A stretch of 64,000 bases of DNA, from the NCBI RefSeq assembly GCF_003116035.1, contig NZ_LGQW01000015.1:5860719-5924718 (forward strand), given 5' to 3'. Each line of letters opens with the position of its first letter. The stretch's first letter is position 1. Source of the stretch: Azospirillum sp. TSH64. GTDB taxonomy: Bacteria > Pseudomonadota > Alphaproteobacteria > Azospirillales > Azospirillaceae. Positions 1 to 11,163 of this stretch are shown here, piece by piece. Position numbers and translations under genes: made by a program. Below the pieces are notes generated by a model. The model had not been told where the DNA came from, made no database searches, and was given only the letters and a program-made list of their open reading frames with translations.

Positions 1-638
1 GCGTTCAGCGTGCCGGCCGGCAGCTTTTCCAGCACGTCGCGTTCCAGCGACACCGCACCCGCCGCGACGAAGCGGTCGAGGAAAGCTGCGGAGAACAGAT
101 AGACCCCCGCATTGATGGTGCCCGCCCCGGGCGCCTTGTCCAGGAAGCGGCGGACGCGGCTGTCGGGACCGATCTCCACCCGCACGAAGCGGGACGCGTC
201 CTCAACCGTCACGCAGAGCATCGACGCCTCGGCGCCCGACAGCCGGTGCGAGGCGATGAAGGCCCGCAGGTCGGCATCGAGGAAGGTGTCGCCGTTCACC
301 ACCAGGATGGTGCTGCTGCGCAACTCCTTGCGGACATAGCCGAGCGCGCCTGCGGTGCCGAGCGGGCGCGGTTCGATCTGGCAGACCACGTCGATGGTGC
401 CGGCCGAATCCCCGCGGGCGAGCCAAGCGGTCACCCGGTCGGCCAGATGGCCCAGGCACAGCACCACGCGGCGCGACCCGTAGGTGGACAGATAATCGAG
501 GAGGTGACCGAGGAAGGCGCGGCCCGCAATCGGGGCCAGGACCTTCGGCGTGTCACCCAAAACGCCCCGGATGCGCGTGCCGAGCCCGCCGGCGAGCACC
601 GCGACGTCTATGTTGGCAAGAGCGTCCTCAGACCGCAC
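1..638 (-). CDS. hddC: Sugar-1-phosphate nucleotidylyltransferase, HddC-like (3' end cut by window)
   Basis: About 212 residues are visible and the C-terminus lies outside the window. The N-terminal signature LAGGLGTRIRG followed by DTPKVLAPIAGRAFL is the nucleotide-binding loop and lysine motif of the NTP_transferase family. The form GDTPK/PIAGRAFL resembles D-glycero-alpha-D-manno-heptose-1-phosphate guanylyltransferases. VVNGDTFLDAD is the metal/substrate aspartate motif. I chose the GTG start at 638 because AAAGGA lies 6 bases upstream and no ATG fits the frame before the signature. It lies 154 bases downstream of, and in the same direction as, the TPR-glycosyltransferase gene ending at 793, so it could supply an NDP-heptose donor for those enzymes (inference). 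A glucose-1-phosphate thymidylyl- or mannose-1-phosphate guanylyltransferase of the same fold remains possible. Confidence 0.75.
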   Translation of the reverse strand, partial: MRSEDALANIDVAVLAGGLGTRIRGVLGDTPKVLAPIAGRAFLGHLLDYLSTYGSRRVVLCLGHLADRVTAWLARGDSAGTIDVVCQIEPRPLGTAGALGYVRKELRSSTILVVNGDTFLDADLRAFIASHRLSGAEASMLCVTVEDASRFVRVEIGPDSRVRRFLDKAPGAGTINAGVYLFSAAFLDRFVAAGAVSLERDVLEKLPAGTLN

Positions 639-792
639 CGACCGTCCTTTCGCTGAAGTCCCGCTGTCGTCACTCGGCTTGCCGGAGCAGCTTACGACGG
701 AGCGGGCGCCGGGTCATCCACCCTGCGCGGGACCCGGCGGCCATAGTCGATAAAGGGGGCGCTCGGGAATCGCAATGCGGAATTGCGCCGAA

Positions 793-3700
793 TCATCCAC
801 TCTCCGATGGACACCCCGACCGGGAGCGGTCTTCAGCCAGTCGGCGCAGGCGCCGCGCCGCTGCCGCAAGAGCGGCGTCATGGTCGCCGGACCGGCCGAT
901 CAGCGACATAGTCGGGAACCAGGGCCGCACCGCCGTTCCCAGGGCCGACCAGTCTCCGGCCCCGGCGATCCGCCAGACCGGCACGCCGAGTGCCGCGGCC
1001 AGTTCCCCCACTGCGGTCGGCGCGGATATGACGAGATCCAGGCCTGACATGAGCGCCGCCACCCCGTCCAGATCGTTGCGCTGGTCCAGATCGGGCCAGT
1101 GATGCAGCACGGTGCCGAAGCGGTGCAGGGCCTCCTCCCGCTCAGCCTCGTGACCGTCATATTGGAGGCTGACGAAGGCGATGCCGGGGATGCCGAAGAC
1201 CGGTGACCATTGTGCGATCCGGCTGTAGGCGGCGGCCCGGTCCGCCGTCATCCGGCTGCTGCGCCAGCAGATGCCGACCCGCAAGCCCGGGCCGAGTGCT
1301 GCCAGTCTTTCGCGCCAATCCACCGCCAGCCCGGGGTCGGCGGTGAGGAGCGGACCGGTCGCACGGAATCGACTCACGTCCGGCCGCAGCCGTGCCGCGA
1401 CGCTGCCCAGCGGCGCGTGGCAATCGGCATCCCGCGGATCCGCGCTGGGCGCCCGGACCTCCGCCGCCGGCAGGGCGCGGGCGAAAAGCCCGACGAGGCG
1501 CGGGTCGCATTCGACGATGACCCTCCCCGCCTGACCGAGCAGATCGGGCAGCGCCGTGCCGAACAGGATCTCGTCGCCCAGACCCTGCTCTCCCCACACC
1601 AGGATGCGGCGGCCGGCCAGCGGTTCGCCCTGCCATTCGGGGATGCCGACGCGGCGGGACACGGCGTCGCCGGTGGCGAAGCGGTGGGCATAGTCCGCCC
1701 AGCCGCCGTCCAGATCGCCATCGGCCAGCCGCAGCAGGGCCCGGTTCATCCGCGCCTCGGCCCGGCCGGGGGCCAGCCTCAGCGTGCGGTCGGCCAACAG
1801 GGCGGCGAGCCGGCGCTCTCCCCGCATCAGCAGCGTGTGGCCGTGGTTGACCAGCACATCCGGCAGGTCGGGGGCGAACGCCATCGCGTGGCGGTGGGCA
1901 AATAGCGCGTCGTCCCAGCGCCCGAGCCCGGCCAACGCCATGCCCAGGTTCGACCAGCCCTTGGGCGATGCCGGGACGAGGCGAAGCGACCGGTGGGACT
2001 GGCGGGCGGCCTCGGCGAAGCGGCCCAGTCCCTTCGCAGCCGCGCCGGCCGTGGTCAGCACCCCGGCAAGGGAGGGCGCCAGGGCCGCCGCACGGGTGCA
2101 GGCGTTTGCCGCCTCGGCGAAGCGGCGGGCGGCGAGCAGTGCGGCGGCGAGGTTGCCCCAGCTTTCCGCCTGCATCGGCCGCAGCCGGACGGTGCGGCGG
2201 TGCAGCGTGGCGGCCTCGGGCGCGGCGGCATCGGCCTGGAGCGCCACGCCGAGATTGCCCAGCGCCTCGGCAAAGGTCGGGTTCAACGCCACCGCAAGCC
2301 GGTGCCAGCGGATGGCTGCCTTGACCCGGCCGAGCCGGAGCAGGGTCAGGCCGCCGTTGGTCCAGGCGGCCGGCTGGGTCGGAAGCAAGGCGACGGCCTG
2401 CCGGTGCAGCATTTCGGCATTCGCAAACCGGCCCTGCCGGTGCAGAGCGACAGCCTGTTTTGCGAGACTCTCGCCTTCCAGGGTAATCCCCCTCTCCGCC
2501 CCGGGGAGAGGGTCGGGGTGAGGGGGACGCGGTGCGTTGTTTTCCCGAGAATCCGTGCTGTGCGGCCCCCTCACCCAGCCCTCTCCCCGGGGGGGAGAGG
2601 GTATCCGTTTGGGGGGGAGTGACTTCAATACACGCGCCATATCGGCCATCGTCGCCGACAGTGGCTCTCCGGGGCGGGGCTGGAACAGCCGCATCGACGG
2701 ATACCAGGGGCGCACGCCGGCTCCCAACTGCGTCCAGTCGCGGGTGCCGAAGCGCCAGACCGGGGTGCCCAGCGCTCCAGCCAGTTCGCCGATCGACATG
2801 GCGGGCGAGATGACGAGGTCCAGCCCGGCGATCAGGGCGGCGACGCCGTCGAAATCGTCCTTGCGGTCGAGGTCGTCCCAGCGGTGCAGGCGGATGCCGA
2901 AGCGTTTCTCGGCCCGACGGACCTCCTCCTCCACCTCGCCATATTGCAGCAGCACCCAGTGGATTCCGGGCAGCGCGAACAGCGGCGTCCAAGCGTCCAG
3001 CGCCAGATAGGCGGCGCTGCGTTCGGAGGTCATCATCTGGCTGCGCCAACCGATGCCGATGCGCAGCCCCGGACCGAGGGCCGCCAGCCGCTCGCGCCAT
3101 CGCTCCACCAGCCCGGCATCGGGCACCAGCCAGGACGGTCGCGCCGGAAAATCGGCCAGCCGGCGGCGGAGAACACGGGGCAAGGACCCCATCGGCACGT
3201 GGCGGTCATAGTCCGGGATCGCCATCGCTTCCCGCCCCTGCCCGTCCAGCGCCTCCGCCCGCACCCTCAGGGTGGGAAAGGAGCGGGCGAACAGCGGGAC
3301 CAGACGGCGGTCGATTTCCAGAATGGTGGAGACGGCCCGTCCGGCAAGCTCCGGGCAAAGGGCGGAGAACAGGATGGTGTCGCCCACCCCCTGCTCCCCC
3401 CAGATCATCAGGCGACGGCCGGTCAGATCCTCGCCACGCCAGGCCGGGGCACGGGGCTGGCGCCCCTGTCCGACCTGACCCGATCCGAAACGCCAGCCAT
3501 AGCCGGGCCAGCCCCGGTCGAGATCGCCGGCCTCCAGCCGCAGCAGGCCCTTGTTGAAGTGGGACAGCGACAGGTCCGGCCGCAGGGTCAGCGCGCGGTC
3601 GTAGCAGCGCTCCGCCTCACCGTCGTCGCCCAGCCGCTGGCGGGCCAGCCCCAGATTGCTCCATGCCTCGCCATAGGAAGGGTCAAGCGCCAGGGCGCTG

Positions 3701-4908
3701 CGGTAGCAGCCGGCGGCACCGACATAGTCGTGCAGGCCCTGGCGCAGATGGCCCAGATTGTTGCGGGACGGCGCCTCCAGCGGAGCGAGGTGGATGGCGC
3801 GGCGCTGGGACCGTTCTGCCTCGGCGAAGCGCTCGGCGCTGCGCAGGGCGTTGCCGAGGTTCGTGTGGGTTTCCGCCAGCACCGGGTCCAGCGCCAAGGC
3901 CGCATGCCACGCCTTCCAGGCATCGGCGGTGCGGCCGGCGGCGTGGCGGGCATTGCCCAGATTGTTCCAGGCGCCGGCGAAGTCCGGCCGGTGATGGACT
4001 GCCTGCCGGTGCAAGGTCTCCGCCTCGGCTGGGCGGCCCTGAGCGGCGCGGACGCTGCCGAGATTGTCCAGTGCGTCGGCATGGTTGGGCTGGATGGCCG
4101 TGGCCGCGTCGAAGCAGGTCGCGGCGTCCTCCAGCTGACCAAGAGCCTTAAGGCAAAGTCCCAAGCCGTTGAGACAGAAAGGATCTCTGGGGTCGAGCCG
4201 CAGGGCATCGGCGTAGCGTTCCGCCGCGTCCTCCATCCGCCCCGCGGCGTGGAGTGCGGCCGCCAAGGCGGACAAGGCGGAGGCGTCGGCGGCCCCTCCG
4301 CCGAAGGCCGAGGCCATCCGCAAGGCCTCGACAGCCTCGTCCAACCGGCCGAGCTGGCGCAGGCTGACGGCCCGGTTGGTCCAGGGGCGGGGATCTCCCG
4401 GCAGCAGATCCGCGGCGCGGGTGTGGGACGCCAACGCTTCGTCCGCTCTTCCGAGACCTTGCAGGGCAGCACCGAGATTGAGATGGGCGTCGGCCAGGTC
4501 GGGCGACAGCCGTGCCGCCTCTGCATACCGGTCCGCCGCCTCCGCCATCCGGCCTTGTGCAGCCAGCACAAGTCCGAGATTGAAATGGGCGCCGACATGG
4601 CCGGGATCGCGCTCCAGCGCCCGCCGTTGCGCTGCCTCGGCCTCGGCAAGCCTGTCCAGACGTTGCAAGACGATTCCGAGATTGGCGTGATAATCCGCCA
4701 CTCCGGGGACTAGACCAACGGCTTTGGAAATCAGATCAATGGCTTGAAGGTTGTCGTTGCGCTGGTGGTTGAGAACGCCGAGCAGATGCAAGGCGTCGGC
4801 ATGGAGCGGTTCGGCTTGTAACACCCGCCGATACAGGGGCTCCGCAGCGTCCAGCGCTCCTTGCTGATGATGGCGCAGTGCATCGGCAAACCAGTCGGCA
4901 GGATTCAC
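793..4908 (-). CDS. Tandem TPR-glycosyltransferase protein (two TPR-GT cycles)
   Basis: A 1371-residue protein with two TPR-plus-glycosyltransferase units in one chain. Residues about 1-475 are a long run of TPRs (repeated A-x-x-x-x-x-A-L-x-L-x-P periodicity, e.g. NLGLVLAAQGRMAEAADRY). Residues about 480-760 form a GT9/heptosyltransferase-like domain starting with LMIWGEQGVGDTILF. About 815-1080 is a second TPR block, and about 1085-1365 a second GT domain (ILVWGEQGLGDEILF). Both GT domains end in W-x-P-x-M-x-L motifs. The join between units (about residues 769-806) is encoded by a palindromic repeat element. The start ATG overlaps the stop of the upstream TPR-GT gene by four bases, so the two are co-translated. 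No signal peptide is seen, so it is probably cytoplasmic. Acceptor and donor cannot be read from sequence; flagellar or surface glycan transfer is inferred from context. Confidence 0.85.
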   Translation of the reverse strand: MNPADWFADALRHHQQGALDAAEPLYRRVLQAEPLHADALHLLGVLNHQRNDNLQAIDLISKAVGLVPGVADYHANLGIVLQRLDRLAEAEAAQRRALERDPGHVGAHFNLGLVLAAQGRMAEAADRYAEAARLSPDLADAHLNLGAALQGLGRADEALASHTRAADLLPGDPRPWTNRAVSLRQLGRLDEAVEALRMASAFGGGAADASALSALAAALHAAGRMEDAAERYADALRLDPRDPFCLNGLGLCLKALGQLEDAATCFDAATAIQPNHADALDNLGSVRAAQGRPAEAETLHRQAVHHRPDFAGAWNNLGNARHAAGRTADAWKAWHAALALDPVLAETHTNLGNALRSAERFAEAERSQRRAIHLAPLEAPSRNNLGHLRQGLHDYVGAAGCYRSALALDPSYGEAWSNLGLARQRLGDDGEAERCYDRALTLRPDLSLSHFNKGLLRLEAGDLDRGWPGYGWRFGSGQVGQGRQPRAPAWRGEDLTGRRLMIWGEQGVGDTILFSALCPELAGRAVSTILEIDRRLVPLFARSFPTLRVRAEALDGQGREAMAIPDYDRHVPMGSLPRVLRRRLADFPARPSWLVPDAGLVERWRERLAALGPGLRIGIGWRSQMMTSERSAAYLALDAWTPLFALPGIHWVLLQYGEVEEEVRRAEKRFGIRLHRWDDLDRKDDFDGVAALIAGLDLVISPAMSIGELAGALGTPVWRFGTRDWTQLGAGVRPWYPSMRLFQPRPGEPLSATMADMARVLKSLPPKRIPSPPRGEGWVRGPHSTDSRENNAPRPPHPDPLPGAERGITLEGESLAKQAVALHRQGRFANAEMLHRQAVALLPTQPAAWTNGGLTLLRLGRVKAAIRWHRLAVALNPTFAEALGNLGVALQADAAAPEAATLHRRTVRLRPMQAESWGNLAAALLAARRFAEAANACTRAAALAPSLAGVLTTAGAAAKGLGRFAEAARQSHRSLRLVPASPKGWSNLGMALAGLGRWDDALFAHRHAMAFAPDLPDVLVNHGHTLLMRGERRLAALLADRTLRLAPGRAEARMNRALLRLADGDLDGGWADYAHRFATGDAVSRRVGIPEWQGEPLAGRRILVWGEQGLGDEILFGTALPDLLGQAGRVIVECDPRLVGLFARALPAAEVRAPSADPRDADCHAPLGSVAARLRPDVSRFRATGPLLTADPGLAVDWRERLAALGPGLRVGICWRSSRMTADRAAAYSRIAQWSPVFGIPGIAFVSLQYDGHEAEREEALHRFGTVLHHWPDLDQRNDLDGVAALMSGLDLVISAPTAVGELAAALGVPVWRIAGAGDWSALGTAVRPWFPTMSLIGRSGDHDAALAAAARRLRRLAEDRSRSGCPSESG
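2488..2601. repeat. Palindromic repeat pair inside a coding region
   Basis: Two inverted copies of a CCCTCTCC...GGGGAGAGGG hairpin unit lie at 2488-2526 and 2566-2601. Each carries a GGTGAGGGG-type flank, and a 39-base spacer separates them. The reading frame of the surrounding TPR-glycosyltransferase gene stays open through it and translates into a Pro/Gly/Arg-rich linker (SPPRGEGW and HPDPLPGAERG motifs). Such units are normally intergenic repeats in alphaproteobacterial genomes (general knowledge). Confidence 0.8.
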
Positions 4909-6923
4909 AGTTCACCTGAGGAAAGTCTGGTAAGCAGCTGAACTGCCTTTTGTATGGCGTCTTTGACGCCATCGCCAGCATCGGGCTGGATGCAGCGCAT
5001 GGAGGGAAACCAGGGGCGAACTGCGGTGCCGAGCTGGGTCCAGTCGCGGCGGCCCAAACGCCAAACCGGAGTGCCGAGCGCTGCCGCCATCTCCCCGGCG
5101 GACGACGCCACGGTGATCACAAGATCGAGGTTCGCCATCAGGGCGGCGGTGCCCTCCAGATCGGCGATCTGGTCGAGGTCGGGCCAGTGGTGGAGGCACA
5201 CGCCCAAGCGCTCCTCGATGGCGGCGATCTCCGCTTCCCGCCCGTCATATTGCAGGCTGACGGCATGCAGGCCGCGCAGGCGCAGCAGGGCCGCCCAATC
5301 CTCCAGTTCCGTGTAGGAGTGGCGGCGTTCGGTGGTGAGGCGCTGGCTGGTCCAGGCGATGCCGATTTTCAGGCCGGGTCCGAGAGCGTCCAGACGCGAC
5401 CGCCATGCCGCGGTCCGCATCGGGTCAGGCTTCAGCCAGCCGGCGGGCGGCGGTGGGACGGGAGCGGTCCGCCAAAGCAGGCGTGGCAAGGAGCCGAAGC
5501 CCAGATGGCAGTCGGCGTCGGCCGGCCGTCGCGTCGGTTCCCGCACGGTGGTGCCGGGGAAAGAGCGCTGGAACAGCGGGACCAGCCGCGGTTCGCATTC
5601 GACGATGGTGCCGGGAAAGCGTGCCAGTGCCTCCGGCAGCAGGGCGCCGAACATCAACTCGTCGCCCAGCCCCTGTTCGGCCCACAACAGCAGACGGCGC
5701 CCGGCGAGGTCGCCACCGTCCCATTCCGGGACGTTAAAAGGGCGCTTCGGCTTCAGTCGGCCGGACTCGAAGCGGACGGCGTAGTCTTTCCACCCCTCGG
5801 CCAGCCGGCCCTGGCGCAGGCGCAGGATGGCCCGGTTGAAGCGGGCAAGCGCCTGCGCCGGATCGGCCTCCAGGGCGTGGGTGAACGCCTGCTCGGCAGC
5901 CGTTTCGTCACCGAGATCCTGAAGGGCGAGCGCAAGATTGGTGTGGGCGGCGGCATAACCCGGCCGCAGATCCAGCGCCCGGCGTTGCAGATCGGCGGAC
6001 TCCACGGCCCGTCCTTGCAAGCGGCGGATGGTGCCGAGATTGGTCATCGCCTCCGCCATCGTCGGGTCGAGCCGCAGGGCGCGGGCGAAGGCATCGCCGG
6101 CCGAGGCGATCCGGTCGGCGCACTGGAGGGCAAGGCCTTGGGCGTTCCAGCCCTCGGCATCCGCCGGCTCCAGCATCAGATGGCGGCGGTGGGCTGGCAG
6201 GGCATCGACGCCGCGGCGTTGCAGCGATCCGGCCAAGGCGAGTGCAGCCGGCGCATGGTCCGGCCGGTGGGCCAGCACAGCACGCAAGGCCGCCTCTCCC
6301 TGCTCGCTCTGCCCCAGGTCGAGCAGGGTAAGGCCGAGGGCGGCGCGTGCTTCCAGCAGGGACGGGTTGGCCGCCACTGCATGGCGCAGCAGCGGTTCCG
6401 CCTCCGCCGAACGGCCGAGGCTGCGCAGCACGGCGCCGAGGTTGCCCTCCGCCTCCGCATAGTCGGGGCGGGCGCGCAGGGCGGCGCGGTAGGCGTCGGC
6501 AGCGTCCTCCGTCTTGCCCTGGGCGTTCAGCGCATTGCCCAGCGTGTTCGCCGCCTCCGGAAACGGGCGGCGCAGGCGCAGGGCGTTGCGGGCGGCGCGT
6601 TCCGCCTCGGCGGAGCGGCCGAGCGCCTGGAGGGCGTAGGCGAGGTTGGCGTGGTAATCGGGAACGTCGCGTCTGGCTGACACCGCCTGCCCGATCAGGT
6701 CGGCGGCATCGGTGAAGCGGCCGGTCTGGCAGGCGATCATGCCCAGCAGGTGCAGGGCGTCCGGCTGGCGTGGCTGGGCGGCGAGCGCTTGGCGGTAGAG
6801 CGCATCGGCTTCTGCCAAACGGCCGGACTGGTGCAGCGGCACGGCCTGCGCGACCAGCGCTGCGGCGCTTGCCGCAGCGGTGTTGCCGGATTTGCGCTGC
6901 CCGGAAATGCGCTGGTTACTCAT
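4905..6923 (-). CDS. TPR-glycosyltransferase protein (single cycle)
   Basis: 672 residues. About 25-390 are TPRs (e.g. ALYRQALAAQPRQPDALHLL), and about 395-660 are a GT9-like domain beginning LLLWAEQGLGDELMFG. The domain includes LKIGIAWTSQ, then HHWPDLDQIADLEG and LDLVITVASSAGEMAAALG. Where classical GT9-like proteins have an Asp-Thr...Ala-His motif, this protein has Ser-Ser-Ala-Gly-Glu. Its stop overlaps the start of the tandem TPR-GT gene by four bases (ATGA), and it is the first gene of that minus-strand operon. A terminator hairpin at 6984-7009 separates it from malic enzyme. The start at 6923 gives MSNQRIS. Probably a cytosolic transferase of the same pathway as its neighbour. Confidence 0.85.
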   Translation of the reverse strand: MSNQRISGQRKSGNTAAASAAALVAQAVPLHQSGRLAEADALYRQALAAQPRQPDALHLLGMIACQTGRFTDAADLIGQAVSARRDVPDYHANLAYALQALGRSAEAERAARNALRLRRPFPEAANTLGNALNAQGKTEDAADAYRAALRARPDYAEAEGNLGAVLRSLGRSAEAEPLLRHAVAANPSLLEARAALGLTLLDLGQSEQGEAALRAVLAHRPDHAPAALALAGSLQRRGVDALPAHRRHLMLEPADAEGWNAQGLALQCADRIASAGDAFARALRLDPTMAEAMTNLGTIRRLQGRAVESADLQRRALDLRPGYAAAHTNLALALQDLGDETAAEQAFTHALEADPAQALARFNRAILRLRQGRLAEGWKDYAVRFESGRLKPKRPFNVPEWDGGDLAGRRLLLWAEQGLGDELMFGALLPEALARFPGTIVECEPRLVPLFQRSFPGTTVREPTRRPADADCHLGFGSLPRLLWRTAPVPPPPAGWLKPDPMRTAAWRSRLDALGPGLKIGIAWTSQRLTTERRHSYTELEDWAALLRLRGLHAVSLQYDGREAEIAAIEERLGVCLHHWPDLDQIADLEGTAALMANLDLVITVASSAGEMAAALGTPVWRLGRRDWTQLGTAVRPWFPSMRCIQPDAGDGVKDAIQKAVQLLTRLSSGEL

Positions 6924-6983
6924 GCCCCGTGCCGTTCCTGTTGGCTACGGGTAAGGGATAGCACGATTCCGGTGCGGTGGAAT

Positions 6984-7009
6984 GGGGGCGCGGCAGTCAC
7001 CGCGCCCCC
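6984..7009 (-). terminator. Terminator hairpin after malic enzyme
   Basis: A perfect 10-bp stem (GGGGGCGCGG / CCGCGCCCCC) with a 6-base loop lies 15 bases past the malic enzyme stop, in the gap before the TPR gene. The T-run on the minus strand is poor, so it may be a weak or partial terminator. Confidence 0.6.
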
Positions 7010-7023
7010 AGCCCTCCCTTGAT

Positions 7024-9336
<2,313 letters not shown>

Positions 9337-9502
9337 CGGGTCTCTTCCTCCGGTTAACGAGATTTCAGTTAATTCTTTGGGTTCACTTCACCTGGATGGC
9401 GGTTATAGCCCATTCGGACTGATGCGCCAACCACTGGGAATACAGAAAGGGACGATTCGAACCAAATCGAAGCGTCCCCCTGATCTTACAGGAACCTTTG
9501 CC

Positions 9503-9542
9503 GGGCCGGATGGATCATCTTTGGAATTTCCAAAACCGGCCC
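9503..9542 (-). terminator. Possible dctA terminator hairpin
   Basis: Outer stem GGGCCGG/CCGGCCC with an inner TTGGA/TCCAA stem lies 33 bases beyond the dctA stop. On the transcribed strand only TTTTGG follows the first arm; there is no clean U-tract, so the call is tentative. Confidence 0.35.
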
Positions 9543-9574
9543 GCACATGCTTGCCGCGGGTCTTGTGCAGCTGC

Positions 9575-10891
9575 TCACAGACGGGCCAGGGCCGGCTCCT
9601 TGAAGTGCTGCTGGTATTCGGCGACTGCCTTGCTCTCGTCGAACTCGCCTTCCATCTTGGCGACGACGACGGTGGCCACGCCGTTGCCGATCAGGTTGGT
9701 CAGCGCACGGGCCTCCGACATGAAGCGGTCGACACCCAGCAGCAGCGCCAGGCCTTCGATCGGCAGGACGCCGGTGGCCGACAGGGTCGCGGCCAGCGTC
9801 ACGAAGCCGCCGCCGGTGACCGCCGCTGCACCCTTGGAGGTCAGCATCAGGATGACCAGGATGTAGAGCTGCTGCCAGATCGTCAGGTCGACGTTGAAGG
9901 CCTGGGCGATGAAGATCGCGGCCATCGACAGGTAGATCGAGGTGCCGTCGAGGTTGAAGGAGTAGCCGGTCGGGATGACGAGGCCGACGACATGCTTGGA
10001 GCAGCCGAACTTCTGCATCTTCTCCATCATCCGCGGCAGCACGGATTCGGACGACGAGGTGCCGAGGACGATCAGCAGCTCCTGGCGGATGTAGCGGATG
10101 AAGTTCCAGATGCTGAAGCCGTAGGCCTTGGCGATGCTGCCCAGCACGACGAAGATGAAGATCGCCATGGTGAGGTAGACCGAGGCCATCAACTGGCCGA
10201 GAGCGGTCAGCGACGAGATGCCGTACTTGCCGATGGTGAAGGACATGGCGCCGAAGGCACCGACCGGGGCGACGCGCATCAGGATGCCGATCACGCCGAA
10301 CAGCGCATGGCTGATCTTGTCGAAGATGTCCTCGACGACCTTGCCCTTCTGGCCCATGGCGGACAGCGCGACGCCGAACACCACCGCGAAGAACAGGATC
10401 TGCAGCATGTCGCCCTGGACGAAGGCGCCGACCACGTTGTCGGGAACAATGCCGACGACGAAGTCGATGAAGCCGTGCTCCTTGGCGGAGGTGGCGTATT
10501 TCTGCACCGCGTCGGCCTTCAACTGGCCGGGGACGATGTTCATGCCGGCGCCGGGGCGGACGAGGTTGACGACGATCAGGCCGATGCCGAGCGCGAAGGT
10601 GGTCACCACCTCGAAATACAGCAGGGCCTTGCCGCCGACCTTGCCGACCTTCTTCAGGTTGCCGATGGAGGAGATGCCGGTCACCACCGTCAGGAAGACG
10701 ATCGGGCCGATGACCATCTTGACCATCTTGATGAACAGGTCGCCCAGCGGCTTCATCTCCACCGCGATGGACGGGTAGAAGTGCCCCAGCAGGATGCCGA
10801 TGCTGATGGCGGTCAGAACCTGGAAGGTCAGGTTGGTGTAGAAGGGCTTCTTCACCGTGCCATGCCGGACGGCGGTCGCGTCTGCGCTCAT
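9575..10891 (-). CDS. dctA: C4-dicarboxylate:cation symporter DctA
   Basis: 438 residues from the chosen start (MSADATAVRHG), the family's normal length. It imports succinate, fumarate and malate across the inner membrane with protons or sodium (DAACS family). Visible hallmarks are the early membrane segment with MVIGPIVFLTVVTGI, the loop QILFFAVVFGVAL, the serine-rich re-entrant loop VLGTSSSESVLPRM, and SFNLDGTSIYLSMA. The open frame extends 73 codons further upstream, but that part is unlike DctA and crosses the promoter. The ATG at 10891 has GAGGAG placed properly before it. It is divergent from dctBD and carries a sigma-54 promoter with DctD-type sites, which matches the classic rhizobial circuit. 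Confidence 0.95.
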   Translation of the reverse strand: MSADATAVRHGTVKKPFYTNLTFQVLTAISIGILLGHFYPSIAVEMKPLGDLFIKMVKMVIGPIVFLTVVTGISSIGNLKKVGKVGGKALLYFEVVTTFALGIGLIVVNLVRPGAGMNIVPGQLKADAVQKYATSAKEHGFIDFVVGIVPDNVVGAFVQGDMLQILFFAVVFGVALSAMGQKGKVVEDIFDKISHALFGVIGILMRVAPVGAFGAMSFTIGKYGISSLTALGQLMASVYLTMAIFIFVVLGSIAKAYGFSIWNFIRYIRQELLIVLGTSSSESVLPRMMEKMQKFGCSKHVVGLVIPTGYSFNLDGTSIYLSMAAIFIAQAFNVDLTIWQQLYILVILMLTSKGAAAVTGGGFVTLAATLSATGVLPIEGLALLLGVDRFMSEARALTNLIGNGVATVVVAKMEGEFDESKAVAEYQQHFKEPALARL

Positions 10892-11002
10892 GCTGCTCTC
10901 CTCGTGGCGTTCCTCAGAACGGCGTTCCTGGCGGGGTGCCCGTTCTTTCGTCCGGCATTCGGCGCCGGCTGGGCGGGCGGCCCCCAACTGATTGCCTATG
11001 AA

Positions 11003-11020
11003 AGCAAGCGGTGGGCCAAT
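11003..11020 (-). promoter_or_regulatory. Sigma-54 promoter of dctA
   Basis: On the minus strand the sequence TTGGCCCACCGCTTGCT has the invariant GG and GC separated by exactly 10 bases and matches the consensus TGGCAC-N5-TTGC. The -24 GG is at 11017-11016 and the -12 GC at 11005-11004. The predicted transcript start is near 10992, giving a leader of about 100 bases before dctA. Confidence 0.85.
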
Positions 11021-11060
11021 TGCTGAATCCAGCAACATCAAGCATTTGGCGAAATGGCGA

Positions 11061-11111
11061 GGGCGAGAATCCGCACGACACAGGGTCCGGCGATGTGCGA
11101 AAATCCACACA
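11061..11111 (-). promoter_or_regulatory. Two DctD-type upstream activator sites
   Basis: TGTGCGAAAATCCACACA at 11094-11111 is a near-palindrome closely resembling the TGTGCGGAAATCCGCACA-like DctD sites of rhizobia (from memory). A weaker copy with GAGAATCCGCAC lies at 11061-11078, exactly 34 bases away by the shared AATCC core. Both lie about 70-120 bases upstream of the predicted dctA start point, the usual place for an enhancer-binding protein. Confidence 0.7.
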
Positions 11112-11163
11112 CTTCACAGCGCTGCGGCATCATTGTTGCGGCGCAGCATGACCAGGGGCGGCG

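Noticed and set aside
10892..11110. 73-codon N-terminal extension of DctA
   Set aside because: It crosses the sigma-54 promoter, lacks similarity to transporters, and a good ribosome site lies directly before the shorter start.
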